NCBI GenBank assembly: GCA_965222525.1 | Contig: OZ244955.1 | Location: 1,922,001-1,986,000 of the forward strand | Length of the DNA stretch: 64,000 nt | Source: CBDCUF01 sp965222525 | GTDB lineage: Bacteria; Pseudomonadota; Alphaproteobacteria; Rickettsiales; UBA8987 | Direction: 5' to 3' | In this document: positions 44,048-52,915 of the stretch, piece after piece | Layout of the letters: each line of letters opens with the position of its first letter | How positions within the stretch are numbered: position 1 is the stretch's first letter | The notes under the pieces: model-generated | The model's database searches: none | Told to the model about the DNA's origin: nothing | The model's input: the letters and a program-made list of their open reading frames with translations, nothing else | Position numbers and translations under genes: made by a program

Positions 44048-44308
44048 ATGATGGAAATAACCATACAATGTTTCGGCGCGTTCCGGCCATTTGGGGAATA
44101 CATTAGCCTTCGGATAGAAGAAGGGTATACGGTCTCCGACATGCGGAAAGTATTGCTAGATAGGCTAAATCAGATCGATGCTTCTTTTAACAAACCTGGA
44201 TTGCTGGATAGCTCCCGTTTCGCAACAGAAACCGATATTCTACAGGAATCTACACCTCTGAAAGACGGAATGAGCATTGCCATTATTCCACCAGTGTCAG
44301 GAGGTTGA
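44048..44308 (+). CDS. moaD: Molybdopterin synthase small subunit MoaD
   Basis: 86 residues, ubiquitin-like sulfur carrier ending in the required Gly-Gly (PPVSGG). The terminus carries the thiocarboxylate used by MoaE to make molybdopterin. Starts 12 bases after the small membrane protein, with GGAGG before the ATG; a second ATG follows at once (44051). Near or overlapping moaE. Confidence 0.92.
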   Translation: MMEITIQCFGAFRPFGEYISLRIEEGYTVSDMRKVLLDRLNQIDASFNKPGLLDSSRFATETDILQESTPLKDGMSIAIIPPVSGG

Positions 44309-44310
44309 TA

Positions 44311-44793
44311 ATGGGAGAAATTTTTGTCGATGTCTGGAATGTTGAGTCACAGCCACTGGATGCGATGAAGGGCTTGGCTTTTATTACGAAACCACCCAAT
44401 GGAGCCGAAAACCTGTTTATAGGCACGGTGCGGGAATTTAACCAAGGAAAAAACGTACTAGGCGTTAGTTATGATGTGTTCGAGCCACTGGCTAGACAGT
44501 CTTTTACCAATATCTGCAAAGAGGCTCAGGAAAAATGGGGCAAAGAACTGTCGTTCTATGTGGTACATGGCAAGGGCCACCTGAATGTCGGAGGAATCAG
44601 CATTGTAATTGCCGTTGGTTCACCACATCGGGACGAAGCATTCAAGGCCTGCCGTTATATTATTGAACAAATCAAACATCGTTCACCTATCTGGAAGCTG
44701 GAGCATTATGCGGATGGCAACAGTGAGTGGACGCAAGGCTGTGAATTATGCACCCATAAATATCAGGTAAAGGAACATAATCATCATGGATAA
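44311..44793 (+). CDS. moaE: Molybdopterin synthase catalytic subunit MoaE
   Basis: 160 residues from ATG 44311, chosen because GGAGG stands six bases upstream; an in-frame TTG at 44305 is less likely. Family motifs: GTVREFNQGKNVLGVSYDVFEPLA, VVHGKGHLNVGGISIVIAVGSPHRDEAF and the catalytic Lys region IKHRSPIWKLE. The C-terminus carries a HNHHG tail. It overlaps mobA by 8 bases. Confidence 0.94.
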   Translation: MGEIFVDVWNVESQPLDAMKGLAFITKPPNGAENLFIGTVREFNQGKNVLGVSYDVFEPLARQSFTNICKEAQEKWGKELSFYVVHGKGHLNVGGISIVIAVGSPHRDEAFKACRYIIEQIKHRSPIWKLEHYADGNSEWTQGCELCTHKYQVKEHNHHG

Positions 44794-45340
44794 ATACGCT
44801 GCCGCTATATTGGCCGGAGGAAAGTCTTCCCGTATGGGAGAAGATAAATCGTCATTACGTCTAGGTGACAAGACACTACTACAACATATGAGAGATATGT
44901 TAAAGCATGCAGGATTGAATAAAATCTATATTAGCAGACCTAATATAATAGCTGACGAAATTCCAGGTCATGGCCCGTTAAGTGGTGTCCATGCTGTGCT
45001 GCACCATGTCATGGGACATAATACACATTTGGTATTCGTACCCATAGACATGCCATGTTTAACACCTGATGTGATAGGTAGGCTGATAAACGCTCCCTTT
45101 GATAAACCGTTGGTGCATTATGCCTCCTATACCATGCCGTTTCGTGTAGCCGTGAAGAAACAATGGTTTGAACTAGTCGATCGTCTGTTACGTAGTGGAA
45201 ATAATGTGTCGTTAAAAAATTTCCAAGCCCAGATTGAAAACAGGCTGGCGCTTGATGCTGACGACTCAGCCAATCACACTTTTCGTAATATCAACACGCC
45301 AGAGGAATGGCGGAATTTCAAAGAAAAGGAAGCTTTATGA
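44786..45340 (+). CDS. mobA: Molybdenum cofactor guanylyltransferase MobA
   Basis: 184 residues. Nucleotidyltransferase with the GTP-binding LAGGKSSRMGEDKSSLRLG motif near the start and the PIDMPCL Asp-containing metal site. It makes Mo-MGD, the form used by DMSO-reductase-family enzymes such as nitrate reductase. It overlaps moaE at the start and the next gene at the stop (ATGA). No molybdoenzyme gene is present in this window. Confidence 0.93.
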   Translation: MDKYAAAILAGGKSSRMGEDKSSLRLGDKTLLQHMRDMLKHAGLNKIYISRPNIIADEIPGHGPLSGVHAVLHHVMGHNTHLVFVPIDMPCLTPDVIGRLINAPFDKPLVHYASYTMPFRVAVKKQWFELVDRLLRSGNNVSLKNFQAQIENRLALDADDSANHTFRNINTPEEWRNFKEKEAL

Positions 45341-45687
45341 ATCTACGTATAGAAGGTCAGCAACTACGTTTCCGTATCAGTAAAGAGGAATTGGCGGTAC
45401 TGCTTTCCGGCTCTACCATCACACAACCCACCTGTTTTCCAAAAATGAGAGTGTTGGATATCGATATCACATCGCAAGATATTGAGCCTGTTTTGCAGCT
45501 AATGTTTAATGGTGACTGCATGATGTTAGCCGTACAAAAACAGGCTGCCAAAAACTTATTTCATGCATTACCGAGTCGTGAAGGAATAAAGGTAAAACAG
45601 ACAATCAATGCGGCGCAGACATTAGAGTTAATTCTAGAGGTAGATATCCGCACACAAAAACGTAAGCGGAGTGGCCATGCATCATGA
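45337..45687 (+). CDS. DUF7009-like protein
   Basis: 116 residues from ATG 45337, which overlaps the mobA stop (ATGA). The opening NLRIEGQQLRFRISKEELAVL fits a family of small uncharacterised proteins found beside Moco and nitrate genes (DUF7009-like, from memory). Mostly beta, ending in a basic tail (RTQKRKRSGHAS). Function unknown; strict coupling argues that it serves cofactor synthesis or use. Confidence 0.72.
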   Translation: MNLRIEGQQLRFRISKEELAVLLSGSTITQPTCFPKMRVLDIDITSQDIEPVLQLMFNGDCMMLAVQKQAAKNLFHALPSREGIKVKQTINAAQTLELILEVDIRTQKRKRSGHAS

Positions 45688-45760
45688 TCTACAAGTCCAT
45701 TATACCTGCAATATATCACTGCCTGAAATAGGCAAGACTGAACAGGAATGGGTAGTATAA
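45677..45760 (+). CDS. Possible 27-residue leader or remnant peptide
   Basis: An ATG at 45677 overlapping the DUF7009 stop opens a 27-codon frame (MHHDLQVHYTCNISLPEIGK...) whose stop overlaps the ATG of the TauE-like gene. Every gene junction in this operon is an overlap, and this frame completes the chain, so it may be translated. It could equally be a remnant. No other support. Confidence 0.3.
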   Translation: MHHDLQVHYTCNISLPEIGKTEQEWVV

Positions 45761-46503
45761 TGCTGATTGGACTACTCTTTGCATTTGTTGCTCTTTTTTA
45801 TGCTAGTGTTGGGTTTGGCGGCGGATCGTCCTACCTGGCCCTACTCATGCTATGGGAAGTAGATTATGCCATAGTGCCCGCGATTGCACTGATCTGCAAT
45901 ATCACAGTCGTCTTCAGTAACAGCATTCATTATGTGCGTGCCGGATATCTGAGTTGGCGATTGTTACTGCCTCCTACTACCACATCCATTCCATTTGCGT
46001 ACTTAGGAGGACGAATGGAAATTGGCAAGGAACCGTTTCTGTTTCTATTATGCTCTACGCTGCTTGTTACAGGGATACGCCTATTACTGAACTATCGGAT
46101 GTATGATGAAAAGGCAGAATCTTACCGTCCACTTTCATATGGAATTGGTGGGCTAATCGGAGCCATATTGGGGTTTTTGTCAGGTATTGTAGGTATCGGT
46201 GGCGGGATATTTTTAGCACCGATTCTTTATAATTTACGTGTTGGTCTACCAATGCAAATCGCAACAACATCCTCTTTATTTATTCTGGTCAATTCGATTG
46301 CCGGATTGACCGGTCAGTTGCAAAAGAGCGGTATAAGTAAAGCCGTATTAGATTTCTGGTATCTGCCGTGTTTGGTGTTACTTGGCGGCCAACTAGGCAA
46401 CTTATTGACCATTAAGTTCATTCCACAACGCATCATCGCACTGCTCACTGCATGCCTGGTTCTGTTTGTCGCAGGCCGATTAGGATTACTATTGCTCGAC
46501 TAA
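45760..46503 (+). CDS. TauE/SafE-family permease
   Basis: 247 residues from ATG 45760 (an in-frame ATG at 45748 lies too near its AGGA). About eight membrane helices in two repeats, with ASVGFGGGSSYLALLML and the second-half motif GFLSGIVGIGGGIFLAP that define TauE/SafE (DUF81). Members move sulfite, sulfoacetate or related anions. It is last gene of the Moco operon, so a sulfur or oxyanion role tied to Moco is possible but unproven. Confidence 0.88.
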   Translation: MLIGLLFAFVALFYASVGFGGGSSYLALLMLWEVDYAIVPAIALICNITVVFSNSIHYVRAGYLSWRLLLPPTTTSIPFAYLGGRMEIGKEPFLFLLCSTLLVTGIRLLLNYRMYDEKAESYRPLSYGIGGLIGAILGFLSGIVGIGGGIFLAPILYNLRVGLPMQIATTSSLFILVNSIAGLTGQLQKSGISKAVLDFWYLPCLVLLGGQLGNLLTIKFIPQRIIALLTACLVLFVAGRLGLLLLD

Positions 46504-46577
46504 AACAACCATTGCAAGAAATAACCCAAACAAAAACAACTCTTTAAAAAGGCCTTCAGGCTTAAACAACTAATACA

Positions 46578-46602
46578 TAGTATTTTCTGTTAGAAAATAC
46601 TA
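46578..46602. terminator. Perfect 11-bp hairpin after the Moco operon
   Basis: TAGTATTTTCT (46578-46588) and AGAAAATACTA (46592-46602) form a perfect stem with a 3-base loop, 75 bases after the last stop of the operon. No T-run follows. It could be an mRNA 3' end or processing structure. Confidence 0.4.
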
Positions 46603-46764
46603 TGAAAGCCGCTGCCAAAGCATCAGAATTCCACCGCGAAGCGAGCGCAATTGGAAAAGACTATACTTCGAAATGACCAGAAATTGTCAGGGGATAAGGG
46701 GGAACTACACAAAACCGCAAAAAGCTTTGCCAGCGGAAGGATTATGTTATATACTTTCCCGTTC

Positions 46765-47000
46765 GTTATTTTCACCTCCCTCGTTTGCGGGGGAGGCAAG
46801 AAATTCGTTGTCATGCTGAACTCGTTTCAGCATCCATGTTTCCGATGACGAAATATTAACGGTAGATAACCAGATTTTGTATTTTGATAAGTATAATGAC
46901 AACTTACTAATCATTAATATTCTGAGAAATGGATCCCGAAACGAGTTCGGGATGACACCGTCAGATTTCTTACCCCTCCCGCAAGCGGGAGGGGTACTGT
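46765..47000. repeat. Nested inverted repeat cluster C3-D4-D5-C4
   Basis: Fills the gap before uvrA. C3 (46771-46800, CTCCCTCGTTTGCGGGGGAG) and C4 (46970-47000, CCCCTCCCGC/GCGGGAGGGG) flank D4 (46813-46833, ATGCTGAA/TTCAGCAT) and D5 (46933-46953, ATCCCGAA/TTCGGGAT), giving outside-in symmetry like that at 6976-7294. The part 46603-46764 has no gene or clear signal. Confidence 0.75.
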
Positions 47001-47019
47001 ACAACATATATCAAAACAA

Positions 47020-49866
47020 ATGGAAAACTATATAAGTGTACGTGGGGCGAAGGAGCATAATCTGAAGAATGTCAGCCTTGATATTCCGCGTAATAAATTT
47101 ATCGTGATTACCGGCCTGAGCGGTTCCGGCAAGTCCTCACTGGCTTTTGACACCATATATGCCGAGGGGCAGCGGCGCTATGTTGAGAGCCTGTCCTCAT
47201 ATGCCCGCCAGTTTCTGCAGATGCAGGACAAGCCGGATGTTGAGTCGATTACCGGTCTTTCACCCGCGATAGCTATCGACCAGAAGACTACCTCGCGCAA
47301 CCCGCGTTCCACCGTTGCGACTGTCACCGAGATTTACGACTATATGCGCCTGCTATATGCCCGTATCGGTGTGCCATATTCGCCTGCGACCGGACTGCCG
47401 ATTGAAAAACAGTCAGTATCGCAGATGGTGGATAAAATCATGGAACTGCCTGCGAAAACAAAAATATATCTGCTTGCCCCGATTGTTCGCGGTGCCAAGG
47501 GAGAACATGTCAGGGAATTTATGAATCTCAAGAAAACCGGCTATACGCGGGTCAAGATTGATGGTGAGATGCATGAACTCGATGCGCTGCCCGAAATTGA
47601 CAAGAATAAAAAACATGATATCGAGGTGGTGGTTGACCGGCTGGTTATATCGGATGAGCTGGGAAACCGCCTGCCGGATAGTATTGAAACCGCTTTAAAA
47701 CTGAGCAACGGACTACTTTATGTGGAGGTAGTTAGCGGCGAGCGCAAGGGTGAGGTTATTGTTCTGTCCGAGAGGTTTGCCTGTCCGGTATCCGGTTTCC
47801 AGCTTACCGAAATAGAGCCGCGGCTGTTTTCCTTCAACAGCCCTTACGGTGCATGTCCGGAATGTGACGGGCTGGGTACCGATATATTTTTCGACCCCGA
47901 TATGATTGTGCCGAATAAGTCAAAAACCCTGCGTGACGGGGCGATTGCACCCTGGGCCAGTTCGCAGTCGAAATATTACGAGCAGACCCTGGATGGCCTT
48001 GCTGGGCATTACAAATTCAGCCTGGATGTTGCGTTTAACAAGCTGCCCGAACAGGCGCAGCAGGTTATTTTATATGGCTCGGGCAGTAAAAAGGTGCCGA
48101 TAAATTATGATGACGGTTTCCGCAGCTATACTGTTAACAAGCCTTTCGAGGGGATTATACCCAATATGGAGCGGCGCTGGCGTGATACTGATAGCGACTG
48201 GTCGCGGGGGGAACTGGAGCGCTACCAGAATGTTACCAACTGTCCGGAATGCAATGGCTATAGGCTGAACAAGGAGGCTTTGTGCGTCAAAATTGCCGGC
48301 CAGCATATCGGTGAGGTATGTAATGTCACCATTGAAGAAGCCTATGACTGGATTCGTGATTTGCCCAACCATCTGAGCAATACCCATAACCAGATTGCCG
48401 AGCGGGTGTTGCAGGAATTACAGCGCCGTATCGGCTTTCTGTTTAATGTAGGGCTGGATTACCTGACATTGTCGCGCAAGGCGGGTACACTTTCCGGCGG
48501 TGAGGCACAGCGAATCCGGCTGGCATCGCAGATAGGGGCAGGATTGAGCGGTGTGCTATATGTGCTGGACGAGCCTTCTATAGGGCTGCATCAGAGCGAT
48601 AATGACAAGCTGCTGCGCACGCTGAAAGGGCTGAAGGATCTGGGTAATACAGTGATTGTGGTTGAGCATGACGAGGATACGATGCGCAATGCCGACCATA
48701 TTGTTGATATCGGGCCGGGCGCCGGTGTGCATGGCGGTAAAATTATCGCCGAGGGGACTCCCGATGAGATAATGCAGAGCAGTGATAGCATCACCGGCCA
48801 GTATCTCAAGGGCGAGAAATTTATCCCGCTGCCGAAGCGGCGCAAGGTCGAGAAAAAACGTTCGATAAAAATCCGCGGTGCGCGTACCAATAACCTGCGC
48901 AATGTCGATGTGGATATACCGTTGCGCACCTTTACCAGTGTTACCGGTGTATCGGGAGGGGGCAAATCCAGCCTGGTAATTCATACCCTATATAAGGCGC
49001 TGGCCAAGACTATTAACAACTCCAAGGTGGTGCCGGGGCCGCATGAGTCAATTCAGGGGCTGGAATATATCGACAAAATCATCCAGATTGACCAGTCACC
49101 GATTGGCCGCACCCCGCGTTCCAATCCGGCTACATATACCGGTGCATTTTCGCCTATCCGTGACTGGTTTGTGGCACTGCCGGAATCCAAGGCGCGCGGA
49201 TACAAGCCGGGTCGGTTTTCATTCAATGTCAAGGGCGGACGTTGTGAGACCTGTCAGGGGGACGGGCTTATCAAGATTGAAATGCACTTCCTGCCGGATG
49301 TTTATGTGGTTTGTGATGAATGCCATGGTGCGCGTTATAACCGCGAGACACTGGAGATAAAATACCGTGATAAATCGATTGCCGATGTATTGGGAATGAC
49401 GGTTGAGGAAGGTGTGGAATTTTTCAGCAAGATGCCGCCGATTCGTGACAGGCTGAAAGCGCTCAACGAAGTAGGGCTTGGCTATATCAGGCTGGGGCAG
49501 TCGGCCACCACCCTCTCCGGCGGTGAGGCACAGCGGGTCAAGCTGGCCAAGGAGCTGTCCAAACGTTCTACCGGACGTACTTTATATATACTGGACGAGC
49601 CGACCACCGGCCTGCATACTGATGATATAAAAAAGCTGCTGCATGTATTGCACAAGCTGGTTGATGCAGGGAATACAGTGGTGGTTATCGAGCATAACCT
49701 TGATGTGGTAAAGACTTCCGACTGGATTATTGATGTCGGTCCGCGCGGTGGCTCCAAGGGCGGGCTTATAATCGCCGAGGGCAGCCCCGAAGATATAGCC
49801 GCCAATAAAAAAAGTATAACCGGCCAGTATCTCAAGCCATTACTACAGAAAGAAAAAGTCGCCTAA
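47020..49866 (+). CDS. uvrA: Excinuclease ABC subunit A
   Basis: DNA-damage recognition ATPase of nucleotide-excision repair. 948 residues with two ABC modules: Walker A GLSGSGKSS (about 31-39) and GVSGGGKSS (about 642), with signature LSGGEAQRIRLA and LSGGEAQRVKLA. The first zinc site reads CPVSGF, lacking the second Cys, while ACPECDGLG keeps its pair; the insertion-domain zinc module CETCQGDGL...CDECHGARY is intact. The CPVSG variant is, from memory, usual in alphaproteobacterial UvrA. No LexA-type box recognised upstream; the region is repeats. Confidence 0.97.
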   Translation: MENYISVRGAKEHNLKNVSLDIPRNKFIVITGLSGSGKSSLAFDTIYAEGQRRYVESLSSYARQFLQMQDKPDVESITGLSPAIAIDQKTTSRNPRSTVATVTEIYDYMRLLYARIGVPYSPATGLPIEKQSVSQMVDKIMELPAKTKIYLLAPIVRGAKGEHVREFMNLKKTGYTRVKIDGEMHELDALPEIDKNKKHDIEVVVDRLVISDELGNRLPDSIETALKLSNGLLYVEVVSGERKGEVIVLSERFACPVSGFQLTEIEPRLFSFNSPYGACPECDGLGTDIFFDPDMIVPNKSKTLRDGAIAPWASSQSKYYEQTLDGLAGHYKFSLDVAFNKLPEQAQQVILYGSGSKKVPINYDDGFRSYTVNKPFEGIIPNMERRWRDTDSDWSRGELERYQNVTNCPECNGYRLNKEALCVKIAGQHIGEVCNVTIEEAYDWIRDLPNHLSNTHNQIAERVLQELQRRIGFLFNVGLDYLTLSRKAGTLSGGEAQRIRLASQIGAGLSGVLYVLDEPSIGLHQSDNDKLLRTLKGLKDLGNTVIVVEHDEDTMRNADHIVDIGPGAGVHGGKIIAEGTPDEIMQSSDSITGQYLKGEKFIPLPKRRKVEKKRSIKIRGARTNNLRNVDVDIPLRTFTSVTGVSGGGKSSLVIHTLYKALAKTINNSKVVPGPHESIQGLEYIDKIIQIDQSPIGRTPRSNPATYTGAFSPIRDWFVALPESKARGYKPGRFSFNVKGGRCETCQGDGLIKIEMHFLPDVYVVCDECHGARYNRETLEIKYRDKSIADVLGMTVEEGVEFFSKMPPIRDRLKALNEVGLGYIRLGQSATTLSGGEAQRVKLAKELSKRSTGRTLYILDEPTTGLHTDDIKKLLHVLHKLVDAGNTVVVIEHNLDVVKTSDWIIDVGPRGGSKGGLIIAEGSPEDIAANKKSITGQYLKPLLQKEKVA

Positions 49867-49868
49867 TA

Positions 49869-50273
49869 TCAACTCTCCTCAATCACGGCGCGGAAAATAT
49901 TGGTGCCGCGGGAGGTTAGGCCGTCGCGTTCACGGGTGATACGGCTGTCGGTATGGCGCAGATTTACCAAAGTATGGCCGGTGAGAGCAAGGTTGACATC
50001 ATGCAGAATATCCTGCACCAGTGTCATGATTTCCAGCAGTTCCTTGCTGCCGCGTTCACGGCTGTAGCTGTCGATTTCCAGCGTTATTTCCGCACCTTTT
50101 GTAGTAACGGTAGACCAGTCCCTTGTACCCGCATCCCCGATTACAACATAAGGAAACTCAGTATCTTCCGGGACAAAGTCAAATACACCATTCACCAGTG
50201 CAGACAGGGAAGCATCCCCGTCCAGAGCGACATACACCGCCTTCTGTAACTGCCATATTGCATCCGATGTCAT
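49869..50273 (-). CDS. Phage/GTA tail-completion protein (DUF3168-like)
   Basis: 134 residues: LQKAVYVALDGDASLSALV, then DTEFPYVVIGDA, then HTLVNLRHTDSRITRERDGLTSRG. These are typical of DUF3168 proteins, gene g8 of the Rhodobacter gene transfer agent. It overlaps the preceding head-tail adaptor by 4 bases (ATGA). The remaining tail genes do not follow: uvrA converges immediately, so the cluster is a fragment. Confidence 0.8.
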   Translation of the reverse strand: MTSDAIWQLQKAVYVALDGDASLSALVNGVFDFVPEDTEFPYVVIGDAGTRDWSTVTTKGAEITLEIDSYSRERGSKELLEIMTLVQDILHDVNLALTGHTLVNLRHTDSRITRERDGLTSRGTNIFRAVIEES

Positions 50274-50617
50274 ATCGCCACTCCCTCTTCACATAGTAAT
50301 TCCAGCGATTCCGCCCCTTCATCGGGATTGATAACTGCGCGGATATTGAAATATCTTTCGTCAAACATAATCCTCATCCGGGTTGTGATGTTGTCCATAT
50401 ATCTTATTGTTATCCTGAAATTTTTTATATCCTGAATCTGGTCATCATCAAAAACCTCACGTCCCCTGAGTGGTTTCACTTCCGCCCATATAGTCGTGAA
50501 ATTCTGCCAGCTTGTAGTAAAACCGCCACCACCATCTGCCACCTCAACCGGCTGTTCAATATCAATCCTGTGTTTGAGCCGTGAAGCCAAAGTTTTTTTG
50601 GAACGCCTCATATGCAA
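50270..50617 (-). CDS. Phage/GTA head-tail adaptor
   Basis: 115 residues, with LKHRIDIEQPVEVADGGGGFTTSW and ELLCEEGVAI, the pattern of SPP1 gp16-like head-tail adaptors and GTA g7. It overlaps the connector gene by 10 bases at its start and the tail-completion gene at its stop. Confidence 0.82.
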   Translation of the reverse strand: MHMRRSKKTLASRLKHRIDIEQPVEVADGGGGFTTSWQNFTTIWAEVKPLRGREVFDDDQIQDIKNFRITIRYMDNITTRMRIMFDERYFNIRAVINPDEGAESLELLCEEGVAI

Positions 50618-51153
50618 ACCCTCCGGTAATTATCGTAGAATCTGCGTGCGGAGGCCGGTATTTCCGCTTCATCCGAACGGTTTTCAAACATACGGGCGAT
50701 ATGAAGCAGGATCCCCTGCCTGATATCCTCCGGAACATCAGGCGCATCGCCAAAACCAGCAACATAAACAATCTCCACAATATTTCCCATCAGCGCAGCA
50801 TCGATAAGCAGAATCTCCTTACCCGCATTCAGCCGGTATTTCCCGCTATCAACCACAATCTCGCTACCGTCCGTTTCGATAATCCTGACGCTGGTAACCG
50901 ACTGCACAGGCCCGCGCAGCAGAAACACTTTCGACGGTGAATAATCATCGTAAGACAGCTTCCAGCTTTGGGTTACCAGCGAACGGCGCATATATTTCTC
51001 CGCTGCATGGCGTGCCGCAGAAATTAAACTATTGATAGAAGAATCTTCGGTAACCCCATCTACTCGCAGATATAATTTTGTTTCGGCAAGGGTCACAGGG
51101 TCCGTGGCCGGCTCTGTTTCCATGGTTAAATAGGGAATATGTATATTGGTCAT
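50608..51153 (-). CDS. Phage/GTA head-tail connector (gp6-like)
   Basis: 181 residues with the start pattern PVTLAETKLYLRVDGVTEDSSIN and a helical second half (IRQGILLHIARMFENR), as in gp6/gp8-like connectors and GTA g6. It overlaps the upstream small gene by 4 bases. A tight set of three structural genes in GTA order (g6-g7-g8) is seen; the genes that should come before (terminase, portal, protease, capsid) are missing. Confidence 0.82.
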   Translation of the reverse strand: MTNIHIPYLTMETEPATDPVTLAETKLYLRVDGVTEDSSINSLISAARHAAEKYMRRSLVTQSWKLSYDDYSPSKVFLLRGPVQSVTSVRIIETDGSEIVVDSGKYRLNAGKEILLIDAALMGNIVEIVYVAGFGDAPDVPEDIRQGILLHIARMFENRSDEAEIPASARRFYDNYRRVCI

Positions 51154-51368
51154 TTTTTGCTGGGGTTTGGGGTTTTCAAGGCAATCTTCTTACGCGGCTT
51201 TGCCTTCTTGTTTACAGAACGTTCGGTTCTGACCTTAATCGCAGCACCGGCAGCCAGAAAAGCAAGGGCAAGATGGTCGCGAATTTCATACACATCACCC
51301 TTGCGATATTGGCGCACAGTAAAGCCGTCTTCAGTCCCGCGCCGGGTCTCAAGCATTTTTATCAACAT
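51150..51368 (-). CDS. Small protein at the head of the phage/GTA cluster
   Basis: 72 residues: YRKGDVYEIRDHLALAFLAAGAAIKV, then a Lys-rich basic tail. Small proteins with this kind of DVYE...LA..F...GAA core occur beside head-tail genes in prophages, from memory. It may be a capsid-adjacent or DNA-binding protein, but no function can be assigned. The gene overlaps the connector start by 4 bases. The 155 bases upstream of it hold no gene. Confidence 0.55.
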   Translation of the reverse strand: MLIKMLETRRGTEDGFTVRQYRKGDVYEIRDHLALAFLAAGAAIKVRTERSVNKKAKPRKKIALKTPNPSKK

Positions 51369-51523
51369 GTTATTGTAGATTTCTAAGGTTAGAGATTAGA
51401 TTTTACATGCAACAACCTGTTACATATTAAAAAGATACAGCAAAGATATGTATCCGGAAGGGTAATTCAGTAAATTTTAGGGATTGTAAGAAAGTATCCA
51501 TCCAGGGTGACAGGTATAGACAC

Positions 51524-52912
51524 TCACCGTCCCACATTAACCGAGCTGTTGCTGGTGATGAAGGTGTGGTACGGCAATTCCCGGACATAGGTGAATGTGA
51601 TGAATGCTGCGGATACAAAGGTAACAACACTTGCCATCAGATAGCCGAACCCGTAATAGCTATGGCCGAGCTGCATGAAAACCAGTGTAAAACCGGCATT
51701 GGTCAGCAGGAATGTAATTTGTATCGCAAGCGCCGCCCGCCGGTTGTCGAAATATGACAGCAGAATCGACAGAAGCATAACCAGCAGGTGAAAAAACGCC
51801 CCGACAACACCATAACGGAACATGCCAATCTGCATGTAATTGATATTCATCGCTTCAAAAATCCGTGGCGACAGCAGGATAACCGTCACACAGATACTCC
51901 CCTGTAATATAAGGAAATTACGGATATTGCCGGTTATGGAACGGATTATCTCACTATGATTCTGCTGGATTTTGCGAAAGGTCGCATTTTTCTGTATATC
52001 GCGGTAGAAATTAAGGTAACGCTCGTAAAAGCTGGTCTCTATGCTGAATACAAAAAACGCCATCGCCGGTACGATAGTCAGATATGCCAGGAACATCGCA
52101 CTGTCATAATCGGGGTATAGCAGCAGGTTGCTGCGGGTTTTCTCGGCTTCCGGTGCAAACCACATTATCCATTTATCCACCCACGCTGCCATGTTATATA
52201 TCAAACCGCCCAGCGCAATCTCCCAGTATTTGCGGAAATAGGACAGAAATGCAAATGGCCGCTGCAGGGGATATGGATATTCCGCAAAGATACGGGCGGT
52301 CAGAACCGCTACGATATAGGCCAGCCCTATGTTAAACCCGTTCATTATACCGCTTGCTGCATATTCTTCCGCCAGGGCAGCGCTGGCGATTACGGTGATA
52401 ACGCAGCCCATGCCGAATGCACGGGTGATGGTCTTGTAATCCTTGAGTGCAGTCAAAAATACCGCCAGCATCCATATTGTAGTGATTAACATGAAGTTGA
52501 CTATGGTGCTGAGGGCGAGTGTGTCGGAAAGCTCGGCATAAAATATATAAACCGCGCTCACCAGCGGAATTTGCGTGGCATAAAGAAATATCAATGTGCC
52601 GATTAACATTCCGGGTGCGCTGCTGACATCCTCGTTATGTATGGAATCGGCCAGAAAGCGGGTGGCAATCATGGTGACAGGGCCGGACATCACCAGTGAA
52701 AAACCGAAGTTATATATAACCAGTATGCGGAAATCATATAGTTCGGTGCGGGTGGTGTAATTGCCGCTCACCACCATTATTGCGCCGAGTGCCAGGACGG
52801 TAAACAGCCATGGGCCGGTGGATGCGAGTGCGGAATGGGTATAGGCCTGGACAATCCCGATGAGATTATCCTGTCGCGATAATTTCCTTAGAACAAAACC
52901 GATTCCCGCCAT
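51524..52912 (-). CDS. pelG: PelG-like exopolysaccharide flippase, without the other pel genes
   Basis: 462 residues, about 12 membrane helices. It opens MAGIGFVLRKLSRQDNL and continues with AYTHSALASTGPWLFTV, which matches PelG, the inner-membrane Pel-polysaccharide transporter of the polysaccharide-flippase superfamily. None of pelA-F is in the window, so it may export another polymer or the cluster may be dispersed. It is upstream of skp on the same strand, but the repeat at 52916-52998 separates it from its neighbours. Confidence 0.85.
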   Translation of the reverse strand: MAGIGFVLRKLSRQDNLIGIVQAYTHSALASTGPWLFTVLALGAIMVVSGNYTTRTELYDFRILVIYNFGFSLVMSGPVTMIATRFLADSIHNEDVSSAPGMLIGTLIFLYATQIPLVSAVYIFYAELSDTLALSTIVNFMLITTIWMLAVFLTALKDYKTITRAFGMGCVITVIASAALAEEYAASGIMNGFNIGLAYIVAVLTARIFAEYPYPLQRPFAFLSYFRKYWEIALGGLIYNMAAWVDKWIMWFAPEAEKTRSNLLLYPDYDSAMFLAYLTIVPAMAFFVFSIETSFYERYLNFYRDIQKNATFRKIQQNHSEIIRSITGNIRNFLILQGSICVTVILLSPRIFEAMNINYMQIGMFRYGVVGAFFHLLVMLLSILLSYFDNRRAALAIQITFLLTNAGFTLVFMQLGHSYYGFGYLMASVVTFVSAAFITFTYVRELPYHTFITSNSSVNVGR

Positions 52913-52915
52913 AGT

